Shown: piece by piece, positions 32,986 through 43,530 of the stretch | Numbering within the stretch: position 1 is the stretch's first letter | Layout of the letters: every line of letters begins with the position of its first letter | From: Eublepharis macularius | Taxonomy: Eukaryota > Chordata > Lepidosauria > Squamata > Eublepharidae | Direction of reading: 5' to 3' | DNA length: 64,000 bases | Assembly: GCF_028583425.1 (NCBI RefSeq) | Contig: NC_072792.1 | Coordinates: 156,432,676 to 156,496,675 of the forward strand | The notes under the pieces: model-generated | The model's input: only the letters and a program-made list of their open reading frames with translations | Told to the model about the DNA's origin: nothing | The model's database searches: none | Made by a program: the position numbers and the translations under genes

Positions 32986-33292
32986 TATGGTTATTTGTAG
33001 TTCAGGCACAGTGATAGTGAATGGTGAAGTAAATTTAGTAGGAGCCTCAAATGAAGAAAAAATTCCATAGTTGTAGCTCCTCATGGTCTTTAGATTCTGC
33101 TTAGTAGCAGTAACCAAACTCATAAAGAACACATATTTATCATATAATTTCTTTATCTAATAGCTATGCTAATGTTGGTATCATTCTCAAAGCATTTCCT
33201 AACTCTATGAGAAAGCCTTGTTTTAGGAATGCCTTGTATATTATTTTGCTGTAGAGAAAAATGCTAAATGCTGGCTTTGTTTCTTGATGCAG

Positions 33293-33457
33293 GCTGTACA
33301 GACTTCTAGAGAATTAAATTTACCCTACAGATGTGAAAATAATAACTCCAAAAGATGCACAGCTGAAGAAGAACCTGGGTTTGGAGAGGATGAAGAAAGC
33401 CAAGTGTTGGATGTGAGTTGTAAAGCCCTCTGTCCTAATGCTTATGATACTGAAAAC
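33293..33457 (+). promoter_or_regulatory. SPATA13: SPATA13 exon 2 leader with short upstream ORFs
   Basis: This is the part of exon 2 before the chosen start codon. It carries ATG-TGA at 33,331-33,336 (start directly followed by stop) and a 3-codon ORF from 33,355. An 8-codon ORF starts at 33,390 and itself ends in ATG-TGA. A last ORF starts at 33,438 and its TGA overlaps the main ATG (ATGA at 33,458-33,461). The main frame is open throughout this leader but contains no ATG. The arrangement suggests translational control by reinitiation; that function is inference. Confidence 0.6.
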
Positions 33458-35104
33458 ATGACAGCATGTCAGAATGGCTGTGGAAATGGCACCTCTGTCA
33501 CCTGTATAGTCATGGATAATAAAGAATTACAGAACAACACTACCTCATTATTTCAAAATGGGGGATGCAACACCAGTGACAGTTGTGAAGATGAAGGACA
33601 GGGAAACAAAGTTAGCCCTTCCAAAATCATGCAATTTTTCTCCACTCCTCGGAAAAGATCTGGCTCCAATGTAGAAAGGCCCCGTTCCCTGATAGTTATG
33701 GGGAACCCCTCAACATGGAATGCTTTATCTTCCATTAGAAAAATGGGATCTTTCAAGAAGTTAAAATCTTCTGTTCTCCAAGGAATCCAAGCCAAGGAAG
33801 ACTCTGACAACTTAAATGACAGCACATTGGGGAACGATACAAGAAAGCGTGTCCAAAATGGTACAGTGATGAGAGTTCAGACAAACAGGTATTCCTACTC
33901 AGGACCTCTACATGATTTGCACAGCACAGTAGATAATATTTTGGCTTCTGATAACTCTGATGGTGAGGAAAGTGATGACTCTTTCCTGAGGAACACTCGC
34001 CGATCACGCAGCATCAGGCGCGCCTATGGCATTGGCCGCATAAATTTACTAGACACAGATAAAATTCAGGATCATCAGAACAATACCAAAACAATATCCC
34101 CCCTCAGCCAGGAGTCCCAGATTTGTGAAATTGTAGTGAAAGATTGTGAAAGCAATGAAGTCATGTACAGGCGGAGCAAAAGTATAGATAATCTGAACTT
34201 TTTGAAAAAGAGCTCATTCAAACGGAAGTCCACCTCAAACCTCACCGACCTCAAAATTGCAAGTGAAAAGCAAACTCCACAGAGAACAACAAGCACTTCT
34301 TCAGCCGACTCAGATAAAACCAACAGGAACTCAGAGCGGAGATCAAAACGTTGGAAGAGCCCAATTAGAGCGAAGGATTTTGACAGAGTTTTGAAACTTG
34401 TCAGCAGTGTTGCTGACGTTGCCTTGAAGAAAGACAATCCTAAGAGGGAAACACCATCATCCAGTGAGCAGAACCAGAGGACAAGATCAAACAGCAGACT
34501 ACATGACGATTACTCACGCCGGGTGTCTAGCAGCAATGAAAGTGACAGACGGAGGTGTCAGCCTCCCAAATGTAGCCCAGACTCTGCTTTTCCTGCAGCT
34601 AGTCTCCAAAGAAGCTCGGAGGATGACAGTGTTGGAACTGACACACTGAGCTGCAATACCAATAGTCACGGGATATCTTCCTGCGACACCCCAGATTCAG
34701 TATGTTCATCACCTCCCTTTAAGGATATTAGCCCAATTCCTAATGAAGTGTTTTATGAAGAGTCGGATGAACCAAAAAGTTCCATTCAGTTTACAGGCAG
34801 CACTGAGCATTCCAACATCCCTGCTAGACCTGCAGTCCCTAAGCCTCAGAGCCCTAGTGCTGAAAAGGTTAAGTGCAATATTAACTTCCATTGTCCTGAT
34901 CAGTGCAGCACCTTGTCGCTCAGCTCAATGGAAAGTGAGGAAAGAGGGGAGGGGCCTTCTTCCAAGCTGGGGAAAAATACTGCTTGTTTCCAGGACTCTG
35001 TGCAAGCTGCATATTACGACGAAGCAAATGAAGATAGCGGCATCAGCAGCCACTCTCAGCTGAGCCTCAATTTAGCTCCGAGTGCTGATGAAAAGAAGGA
35101 AGAG
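33458..35104 (+). CDS. SPATA13: SPATA13 exon 2, long-isoform N-terminal region (ASEF2)
   Basis: SPATA13 (ASEF2) is a cytoplasmic and membrane-edge guanine nucleotide exchange factor for Rac1 and Cdc42. APC binding relieves its SH3-mediated autoinhibition, promoting migration and adhesion turnover. This exon gives 549 codons of the long form's N-terminal extension. The extension is Ser/Lys/Asn-rich and probably disordered, with basic clusters such as KIMQFFSTPRKRSGS and basophilic-kinase-like sites (RRSKSID, FKRKSTSNL, SRSIRRAYG). The first in-frame ATG after the acceptor is at 33,458 (A at -3). With exons 3 and 4 it gives about 714 residues before the SH3 exon, close to the human long form as I remember it (about 1277 residues, against 652 for the short form). 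The exon ends at donor GAG|GTAAGA in phase 0. Reading on past the donor leads to a stop at 35,155, which is intronic. An N-terminus extended upstream through a different first exon cannot be excluded. Confidence 0.85.
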
Positions 35105-35994
35105 GTAAGAAGAAAGCATCCCATATCTTTAGGGCAGGCAATAATACCCACATAAGCCCAAGCAATATATGTATGGATTCAGACATACTGGCAGGTGGCT
35201 TAGATAATTGCCATTTATCCCTGTCTTCAAGAATTATGTTTTGAAAGTGTTTCAAGTTGTTTTGCTTCCTGTGAACACGGATAAAGAAAGCATTAGAAAG
35301 AGACTGCCTGTGTACCTTTTCAAGGGCAGCTTTATTGCAATTTGCAACCTTACCTGCCTTGTGACAGAAGCGAGACAGAGCAGGATCCAGCTAGGAGAGT
35401 TCTTACTGGGGCCCTGGTAAGGTATACTTAGTGCAGCCACGTAGCGATTAGAGGTGTCAGGCTGGTGAGTGTCCTTGGAGTCAGTGCCAAACATGCTGAG
35501 AATTATACGTAAGGCTGCATGTTGCAGATGCTACGTACACAAACCTTAATGTGCCATTGCAGTTTTATTGTGCTTTGATGAGCAGCGCTGGTTGGTGTTT
35601 AAGTATGTATAGTTAGACTGGCAATGTAATGGTCTGATTATAAAATGGCAATTGGCGACATAACATGGTGGCAATAAATACCAAGTTGTCGTGGAATGGT
35701 TTTATTTTTTATTCATGTTAACTGTTTCAGGTGCTTTCCAAATCTTCACTTCCTCCTTTGACATCCCTATTCTACGTTGTGCCTAATTGCCTCACAATGA
35801 TTAGTTCATTTCTTGCATATTGTGGTAATAGAGAAAGTGTTGTGGCTGTTTTTATTTTAGCATTTTCATCATATAAATACAGGCATTAATAGTTGCACAT
35901 AACACTTTCAGATTCTTAGTTTTTAAATTCCAGCTTCTAGTCCTTGGGGATGTGGGAATTAGTTTAGAAGAGTGTCCAACAAAAGCTCAAATAG

Positions 35995-36140
35995 TAAGAG
36001 GAGGTATCATGGCTCAGCGGTAGAGCATATTCCGTCCATGCGTTGGGTCCTGGGTTCAGTCCCTGTATCTCCCCTTAAAGGCTCTGAGTCAAAAGGTTTT
36101 GGAAAAGATCATCTGATAACTGGCCAGGCACTGCCAGTCA
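35995..36140 (+). repeat. tRNA-derived SINE, GGCTCAGCGGTAGAGCAT type
   Basis: TGGCTCAGCGGTAGAGCATA (A-box-like) followed by GGGTTCAGTCCCTGTATCTC (B-box-like) and CTGCCAGTCAGAACAGTA. The tRNA-like head continues into a SINE body shared with 39.8 kb, so this is not a tRNA gene. Confidence 0.8.
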
Positions 36141-37399
36141 GAACAGTATAAGCTGTATGGACTATTTGTCTGATTACATATAGCTGTAGTCAGAACTTCT
36201 CTGGTGCAGAGTGCAATTGCCTTGCAGCAGCACCTTGCATAATTTATGCTGTCTGCTTTTATTAATTTACTGTATTTATATCCCATCCTTGTAACAAAGA
36301 ACATGCAGCCCTCCCGCCCCCCCACCCCGCCCCCCAATCCCTGGAAATTTGCAAATACTTTGAGTTGACTGAACTTTGGCAGCAGAGCCAGAGCTGTCAA
36401 GAACCACCTATAGACCCCAGACAGTGATTGGCCCCCTCCAACACATACACACCAACCAAACATCATGGACCTTTCTCGTCATCAGGAATGCCTGAATTTC
36501 ATCCTCCTAGCCCTGCCCCCCAAGGAGAACGTTAAAAATATATATGCTTAATTCCCATTGCTTATTTCAAGAACATTATTTTTAGTAAAAGAGTATATGG
36601 AAGAATAGCAAAAGGAACTTGCATTATCTAACTCTAGTTTTCAGCTTAACTCAGGACTGACTCTTTAAAAAATGCTTCCTGTTTCCTGACTTGCAAAACA
36701 TGCTAACAGCTATATCATTGCATTATTGCAGGAAGATTGAGCGATCCCCCCCAAGCTTCCTGTATACATTGAGCCCCCCCCCCCGCATCATCACCACCAC
36801 CACTGTGACTATAATGCAACTGTTTTATAGATGACTAGCCTGGTGCATCATTTGTGTTTTCTTCAAAATACATCTTTGACTGAAGCTTTGTAAGGAGCAA
36901 GTGGAACTTTGTATAAGGTGATTCTCATGCAACTTCCACTTTCCATTTGTATTGTTATGCAAACTATCACAATATAGCATGACTCCAGAAATTACAAGTT
37001 ATAGTTTTTTCATAGAGCTCAGTGTTTTGCCATGCCACTGTCGTTAGGTGTAGTTTTTGTAGTGTTTAACTGTAAATAGGCAGGCATCTTTATTCTGTTG
37101 GACAGTATATTTAACCTAAAATAGTTGATACTAAAAATGTGCAAATATAAAAGAAAGATCTACTTCCAGCGGTACAGATGAATCCAGTGATAACAGGAAG
37201 GGAGTGGGATGGGATACTCCATTCATAATCTACTTCAGAATGGGAAAGGATGAATGACTGTTGGGGCTTCAAAATGAAATCAGGCTTGAAATCAGCGAGT
37301 TTGCACATGCTTGTGTATTCTCACCTGTCCTAAAGAATACCATGCATAGAAGGTACAAATTCTACCCTTGGAATAGGCAGTGCAGCCTGGACAGATATA

Positions 37400-37433
37400 C
37401 ATAGAAATATCTCTCTCTCTCTCTCTCTCTCTC
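37400..37433. repeat. (CT)n microsatellite
   Basis: CTCTCTCTCTCTCTCTCT run of about 24 bp. Confidence 0.95.
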
Positions 37434-37489
37434 ACCCACACCTATACCATGCCCCTTTGGGGAGCCGAGTATTTGCTTTGCTTGCAGAC

Positions 37490-37970
37490 TTTTTTCACCT
37501 TTAAATAAACTTTATTCAAACAGAAAAATTGTACAACAGCTTAAAAACAACATACATCAGAAGTTAGAAATCAAAACATTGAAAGATGCTAAATATTAAA
37601 GTATACACAAGAATTACTAAGTCATTAAAGAACAATGGGTAAACTAAATTTACAATCATGGATAGAACTACAGCTAACATATCTACATCATAAAAGTAGG
37701 AACTGTTTGGGGTGAGTGAAATGGAATGTTGCCTCATTTCTTGTTATAAAGTCAGTTACAGGTTGCCATGTTTCATTAAAATCAGAGATACATTAGTCTG
37801 ACTCGATCTGCTTTTGTTGATCTAGAATTGTCTCCGTTACAAATATGTCCCATATCTTCTTGTACCAATCAGATAACAAAGGCAGTTTCCTGCTCTTCCA
37901 AGCTGCCACAATGTGTTTGGAGACATTCTGAGGTTCTACTACTAGCACTTTCAATTAAAAAAATAGTCTA
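37490..37970 (-). repeat. Probable L1-like LINE 3' end
   Basis: In minus orientation the right part translates locally to a segment like IWDIFVTETILDQQKQIESD, resembling the C-terminal end of L1 ORF2. An AATAAAG-type signal lies near the left boundary (TTTATTCAAACAG on the + strand). Truncated and diverged. Confidence 0.45.
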
Positions 37971-38501
37971 TAGCAAGTCTTGGAAAGATCAGAACTGCAG
38001 CTAATCAGAATACAATAATGGGCTAGATGGACACTGATAGCCTTATTCTATACAAAGCCACTTCGTATGTTCATGTTTTGAAAACTCTGTTTTACTGTAT
38101 CCAGAACCAGATTTTCTGGTTTATAATTTCTGTTCTAAATGATATTCTTTGTTATGTGTTTTGGTGGAGAAGGGCAAAGGAGTCATAAATATAAATCAGT
38201 AAGCTATTTTGCATCCACATGACCAAGAAACATTTTTTAAAATGACAACTGAACAGCTCAGCATTCTTGATTCTGGAAAAGAATACAGATAATTGATCTC
38301 TGTGGTTGCACGTGTACGTGCAGATGAATCTCTGTGCTCACCTTGAGGCTGCAAGAGAATGATACAGTTTTCATAGTCAGTGAATGTGCAAACTCTTGCC
38401 TGGAAGCTGATTAAAGAGATAAGAAATTAAACCAGCTGTTGATTTATTCTGTCAAGTACATCTTTTGGAAAGATCCTGGGACAAGACAGCAGTTTGATGG
38501 A

Positions 38502-38740
38502 CATAGATCCAGAGGAGTTAGCCGTGTTAGTCTGTAGTAGCAAAATCAAAAAGAGTCCAGTAGCACCTTTAAGACTAACCAATTTTATTGTAGCATAAGC
38601 TTTCGAGAATCAAGTTCTCTTCATCAGATGCCTGATCAAAACTGATCAGGCATCTGATGAAGAGAACTTGATTCTCGAAAGCTTATGCTACAATAAAATT
38701 GGTTAGTCTTAAAGGTGCTACTGGACTCTTTTTGATTTTT
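38502..38740 (+). mobile_element. Hairpin element A, 97-bp perfect arms, 12-bp duplication
   Basis: Positions 38,542-38,638 and 38,643-38,739 are exact inverted copies by eye, separated by AAAC. A unique lead-in (GAGGAGTTAGCCGTGTTAGT, CTGTAGTAGC) precedes only the left arm. CAGTTTGATGGA flanks the element at 38,490-38,501 and 38,741-38,752. Non-coding; an RNA copy would fold into a nearly 100-bp hairpin. It lies in intron 2 of SPATA13 on the sense strand. The asymmetric ends and 12-bp duplication do not fit hAT or Tc1/mariner. Confidence 0.85.
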
Positions 38741-38882
38741 CAGTTTGATGGAGAAGTCCATTTGTGTTCTCAAACTGCCATCTAGTGGTGACATACCATA
38801 AAACCAGAGGTGCTGCGTTTTCCAGGTTTTTTCTAGAATCCCTTTGAACCATAGGCTTACTTGCACTTCCTGGGATTTCTGA

Positions 38883-38903
38883 CTCCCCCCCCCCCCCGCC
38901 GCC
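38883..38903. repeat. Poly-C / G-run tract
   Basis: CCCCCCCCCCCCCGCCGCC, a low-complexity run. Confidence 0.9.
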
Positions 38904-39548
38904 ACTTCTTTGTGTATCAGAACTGTCCCTTGTGTTTCTAGAGCAGAATCTGAGACAGATTTTTAAGGGAGATCGGTGTTCCAAAGCTCCACTGTACATG
39001 CTGAGTTAGTTGTCCACTTCTCTGAATTGCAGAACTATGGCATAAAGATTGAACTTTGGTTTGGAAAAAAAGAACATTTTATTTTTGTTTGCTTTATTTT
39101 TCTTTTTCCTTGGCAAAATATGCTGCATTATATGTTCTGTAAATCACCATATACATAATTTTTCAATAAACAATAATGCATATATTGACCTATCTTCATG
39201 CAACTGTGTTGCAGTTACTCTGAATACAATCCTGATGGAGGAAAAAAAACCTGTTTGTTAATAATAGTAGTTATTGTTTGCAATCTAGCACAAGTTTAGC
39301 ACTCGTACTATGCACAGAATTTTAACTGTAATATATTATTTGCAGCACAGAAACAATTTTAATGAAATGATATAGATGTGTGATTTAAAAGTATGAAGTA
39401 TATGCTACCATATTCAACTTCTGTAGAAGTGTAGTCAAATAATTTCCAGTTTTCAAATAGCAATACCAGATGAACAGTTGCTGGATATTGAAAGGTGATA
39501 GAAAAAGAAGGCTAGGTATATGCTCCAATTCTTGAGTGATATGCTATG

Positions 39549-39607
39549 AAATCCTGAGCAGAGTTCCTCCAGTCTAAGCCCATTGAAATCTGTTTAGGAT
39601 TGCACTG
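39549..39607. repeat. Short palindromic MITE, truncated centre
   Basis: ATCCTGAGCAGAGTTCCTCC then AAATCTGTTTAGGATTGCACT: ends of the same family with a shortened middle. Confidence 0.55.
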
Positions 39608-39823
39608 CTAATCTCAGCAACAATCCCAATTTCTACATAAATATTTATGTTCCCAGTTCAGAGAGCTGCATAGTGAGAGAGAATGAATGGAACCACTTTA
39701 TAGAGGAGAGAGTCTGGAAGTGAGAACCCCATCATGTGTGACCTTAGGTGTATGCACAATCAGTCTGCCACAAAAAAGGCAGTTGGACAGATCAAGAAAG
39801 CACACGTATATATTGGTGTGAGC

Positions 39824-40028
39824 CTCGGTTCAGTGGCAGAGCATTCATTTTGTATGTAGAAGGTCCTAGGTTCAGTGCACAGCACTTCTAGTTAAAGAAT
39901 CAGGTAGCAGAGGAATGAAAGATTTCTTCCTGAGACCATGCAGAGCTGCTGCCAGTCAGAGCAGACAACATTGTCCTTGATAGACCAGCAATCTGACTCA
40001 GTCTAAGGCACCTTCATGTGTTCATGTC
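39824..40028 (+). repeat. tRNA-derived SINE, full-length copy of the TAGAGCAT type
   Basis: CGGTTCAGTGGCAGAGCATT, AGGTCCTAGGTTCAGTGC, TTCTTCCTGAGACCATGCAG, CTGCCAGTCAGAGCAGACAA, and a CR1/L2-like tail CAATCTGACTCAGTCTAAGG with GTTCATG. Related partial copies lie at 46.5 and 60.7 kb. Confidence 0.8.
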
Positions 40029-40998
40029 ATGTCCTAGGGAAAGATGGCAATCACTTCCAACAGTGAAAGAGATAAGTAGCATAAGCCAGGACAACCAATG
40101 GTCAAGTTGCAGAAGCAGCAGGACTGAAGGGCCAGAGTCAAGTAATGTAGTCCAAGACAGGGAGGAAGTTGAATACTAAAAGGTTGATGTGTAAGGGAAG
40201 GAAGGAGGAGCATAGCCTAGTAGGGTCTTCTCTCCGGAGATAGAAAACAGATTCTGAGAGCAGGACTTTATAGGAAAATGTACAAAGGGCCTAGTCACTA
40301 AGATGGAGAATTGGTGGAAAATTCCAACATCTTGATAATTTTCACTGATCATTCAATAGATTGCATCTTGTATTGATGCTTCATGGTAGAAACAGAGCAC
40401 TGGTGGCACAGAAAGTGAGGTGCAAGGAGCCTGGTTGCTGCAAGCCCTGGTCAAATATACATCTGATGCATCTCTGGTATGCAAGTATCTGGTAGCAGAT
40501 GATGCACTCTGTGTGTGTGTGTGTGCGTGGCAGCCTTGCCATATATACATGCACTAAGCCTGTGCCTCTGCCTGAGGTTACTAATATGTAATATTGACAC
40601 AGTACCAAAACTTTTTCTATAGTCACAATCCAGCTGTTGTCATCTTGGGTTTGTTACCCCTCTCTACACAAGTAGGAAATGTCACGTTTTTCCTCTATCT
40701 TGGACCTTACGTTGTGGTGGAGATTCAAGCACTATTCTTTCACAACATTTTAATCTTTTCACTACCTGTGTATCCACTTGTGTTGACAGCTGATATTTAT
40801 CTTGCTATTATTTATTAATAGCACTTGTGACAAGAGGATATCCAACAAAATTTTTAAAAATACATTCAGAGCAAAGTATTTGAAGTGCACACTATGATTT
40901 TTTTAAAAAATAGCATAACTAAGTAGCAATAAAAGGATCCCTAAACGTAAATCAAGTGAATGTCGGCAAATGCTTTAAAAAATAGAAACATTTTTATC

Positions 40999-42486
40999 TT
41001 TTTTTTATAATTTTTTTTTATTTTCATAACTACAAGACACTACACCAGACTATCACAAGGAAAGGGGAGAGGGAAGGGACAAAGGGGGGTGGAAAAAGAA
41101 AAGGGGGGGGGAAATGAACTACAAACACTAAACACTACACTTCAATGTTTCCCTTCATACTGTCGTAATACAAAAATAGCTCCATAGAGTAATGATGGAG
41201 TGGTTAATCATACAGAGAATAAACATTTCAAATTCTGATTAAACTTTCCTCCCCCTTCTAGGTCCCGGACGCAGTTCTCTCTGTGCAACTGCTGTTGCGA
41301 TGCTCTCCTCCTCCCCCCCCCTCCGGCTCCTCCTTTTCTTCGTTCTTGGTGCAGCAGAGTTCTGGGTTTTTATTCTCAAAATCCTTTAGTTGATCTTCTG
41401 ATAATATCTTATAGGCCGGATCTTTATATCTGAACCATATTCCTTCCGGGAATAACCATTTGTACTTTATTCCATGGTCCCTCAGAAGAGCTGCAAACTT
41501 TTTATATTTAAAACGCCGTTTCCGGACTAGAAATGGAACGTCCTTCAAAATCTTGACTTTCAAACCCATAAAGTCCAAATCCGCATTGTATGAGTTATAT
41601 AGGATGGTGTCCCGAATCTTTTTAGATGAAAAGTCAATAATGATCTCACGAGGCAACTGTCGCTTTGTTGCATATTTTGAAGAAGCCCGACGGACCTCCA
41701 AAATGGCGCTTTTAACCTCTTCTTTAGTCGTCCTCGCGGGTGTCGCCAGTAGTTCCGAGACCAAATCCCACAGATCCTCATTTTCCTCCTCTTTCACGTT
41801 TTGGAGACGCAAAATTGTCTGCGTTCGTTCCACCTGTAGCCCGATCAGCTGGTTCTCCACCAACTTCAGCTCCTTTTATGTAGCCTTCACAAGTGACCCC
41901 GCTGCTGCCTTAATGGTTTTCACCTCGCTTTCAATTAAGCCCACCCTTTGATCAGTTTTGTTCAGCTTGTCAACAAAGGGTTTTATGGCTTCCACCACCG
42001 CCCTGCGCACCAACTCTTCGAGCGACTCCCCCTTCAAAGTAGCCGAGATTGACTTACCGAGAGCGGGACTTTGCTTCTTTGCTGCCATTTGGGGGGGGGG
42101 CGCCAACAAAATTCTGGAACTCAACGAAGGGGAAGAGCGAGTCTTCTTCAGATCAACCTCTCCTTCACAAACGCTTGTAAAACAGAAGGGATTCGCTTGT
42201 TTACAGGCTTCCGCCTGTTTCTTTTACTTGCCGTTTCTCGTTGCCCGGCGGCACTCGAGGCGCCGCACACATCTGCCGGCCTCCATAGGGACAAACGGGA
42301 AATTCCCCCCCCCGCATTGATTTCGGGGAGTTCTTCCCGCCGCGTCCCGGACCCTGGCTCCCTCCCTGGGAGTCCTGGGGGCTAATCCTTGCGGATCAGC
42401 CGCCCGGTCAGGGTGCCCGGTCGTTTCCTCCCGGACCAGCCGAGAGGAGCGTCCGGCATGGCTGAGAAAACGAAACCGAATCCCAA
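40999..42486 (-). mobile_element. ORF1-only L1-type element (half-LINE) with 22-bp duplication
   Basis: Minus-strand insertion of about 1.49 kb. A 22-bp direct repeat (core AATAGAAACATTTTTATC) flanks it at 40,977-40,998 and 42,487-42,508. In element orientation it has a CpG-rich 5' UTR (42,486 to 42,089), one L1-type ORF1 (42,088 to 41,258), then only about 260 bp of 3' UTR ending in an A-rich tail. There is no ORF2. Both flanks and tail are intact, so this is the whole element and not a truncated autonomous L1. The architecture is like mammalian HAL1 elements. It would need the ORF2 protein of another LINE for mobility. Confidence 0.85.
41258..42088 (-). pseudogene. L1 ORF1-like protein with a single in-frame stop
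   Basis: About 276 codons starting MAAKKQSPALGKS. The N-terminal part is rich in charged residues and likely coiled coil (VDKLNKTDQRVGLIESEVKT). One TAA at 41,876-41,878 interrupts it, after which the same frame continues with KELKL and VENQLIGLQVERTQTILRL. The C-terminal part has the RRM-like core PREIIIDFSSKKIRDTIL and the C-terminal domain with KILKDVPFLVRKRRFKYKK, as in L1 ORF1 RNA-binding chaperones. A Gly/Glu-rich tail precedes the stop. ORF1p packages its RNA into a ribonucleoprotein. A single disabling change and an otherwise open frame indicate youth. Confidence 0.8.
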
Positions 42487-42549
42487 AAAAAATAGAAACA
42501 TTTTTATCAAATGAGAAAATTACAATGTAAAGATAATGACCAAATCTCT

Positions 42550-42680
42550 TTAAGCAGAGCAGAGAGAGACAGGTTCAAATCCTCATTCATCCATGAAGCT
42601 CACTGAGTGACTGCTGCTCAGGCTAATTTACTTCACTGGGATGAGGGGAGCATGAACACTGGTTTGAGCTCTTTGAGCTG
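42550..42680 (+). repeat. Decayed tRNA SINE piece
   Basis: AGGTTCAAATCCTCATTCAT and GAAGCTCACTGAGTGACTGC are recognisable remnants. Confidence 0.45.
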
Positions 42681-43254
42681 CTTCTCCACATGTGCCACAG
42701 TCACAATTTGAATCTGGCATCATGCAAACAGGAATTGAGAAGCACCTGCAACTCACTTGTGATGTTACACAGCATAGAGACTCTGGATGCAACTGGTGTT
42801 CTCCATAGTGTGTGACCCAGCATTTGCACAATGCCTGTTTTTTAAAAAAATTAAACTACAGAATTAAACGATTGGTTCAGTAGATGTCACTGTAACTCTT
42901 AGCTTAGCCTTATTAAGGGAGAGGTTTGGTTAAACTTTCAAACCTGTTGCTGTTTGTAAGGCAGATACCATATCCAGCAAACACATGAAACATCCATTCA
43001 TAAACTTACTGATAGAGGCCATCTGCCTGTATCTCAATAGCTTCTCCTTTCAGTTTATTAGCCTGATGCAGGGAGACAGCAAAGTAAAGTTTAGCATTAT
43101 CAGTTCTGAACGTGGAGTCACATTGCCTGGACTCTTATCCTCAGAAGCATTGGTGATAAAACTCATTTATGTGACTACAAGGCTCACCCATGTTTACATT
43201 CCCGCTATGATATATAGTACGTAGGCTTGCCTCCCCGCAAGGAACTCGCAGTAC

Positions 43255-43312
43255 GGTCCCAAGCAGAGGTACATCAGGAGAAAGTAAACGCTGCTTAGGA
43301 TTGGACTATGAG
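43255..43312. repeat. Diverged palindromic MITE remnant
   Basis: GGTCCCAAGCAGAGGTACAT and CGCTGCTTAGGATTGGACT, matching the ends of the short palindromic family. Confidence 0.5.
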
Positions 43313-43328
43313 TTCCGTATTGTGAACT

Positions 43329-43530
43329 TAGAGTGAGTATAGTAGTTGGAGTGTCCGACTAGGATCTGGGAGAGCCAGGCTGGAATCCCTGTTCTGCCGT
43401 GGAAGCTTGCTGGGTGATCTTGGGTCAGTCACACACTCTCAGGATAAAATGGAGGAGAGGAGAACAATGTAAGCCACTTAGAGTCCTCATTGGGGAGAAA
43501 AGTGGGTTATAAATAAAGTAAACAAAACTG
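43329..43530 (+). repeat. tRNA-derived SINE
   Basis: GAGTATAGTAGTTGGAGTGT, ACTAGGATCTGGGAGAGCCA, GCTGGGTGATCTTGGGTCAG, and the tail TAAATAAAGTAAACAAAA. Confidence 0.85.

Larger units (their letters stand above)
31107..33292 (+). other. SPATA13: SPATA13 intron 1
   Basis: From donor GTAAAC to acceptor TTTGTTTCTTGATGCAG. It contains a tRNA SINE (32,588-32,838) and a short palindromic MITE (32,905-32,985). A further likely degenerate palindrome copy with GCAGTCCTAAAC and GATTGCACTG lies at about 31,447-31,500. No other coding sequence is recognised. Confidence 0.65.

Noticed and set aside
33284..33292. TTG/ATG at 33,284-33,289 as the start of the long SPATA13 frame
   Set aside because: It lies inside the splice acceptor (TTTCTTGATGCAG) and would be removed with intron 1.
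35105..35155. C-terminal end of the exon 2 open frame
   Set aside because: It follows the clear donor GAG|GTAAGA and reads into intron 2.
36003..36070. tRNA gene
   Set aside because: A- and B-box-like blocks are present, but the sequence continues into a SINE body shared with 39.8 kb and there is no clean acceptor stem.
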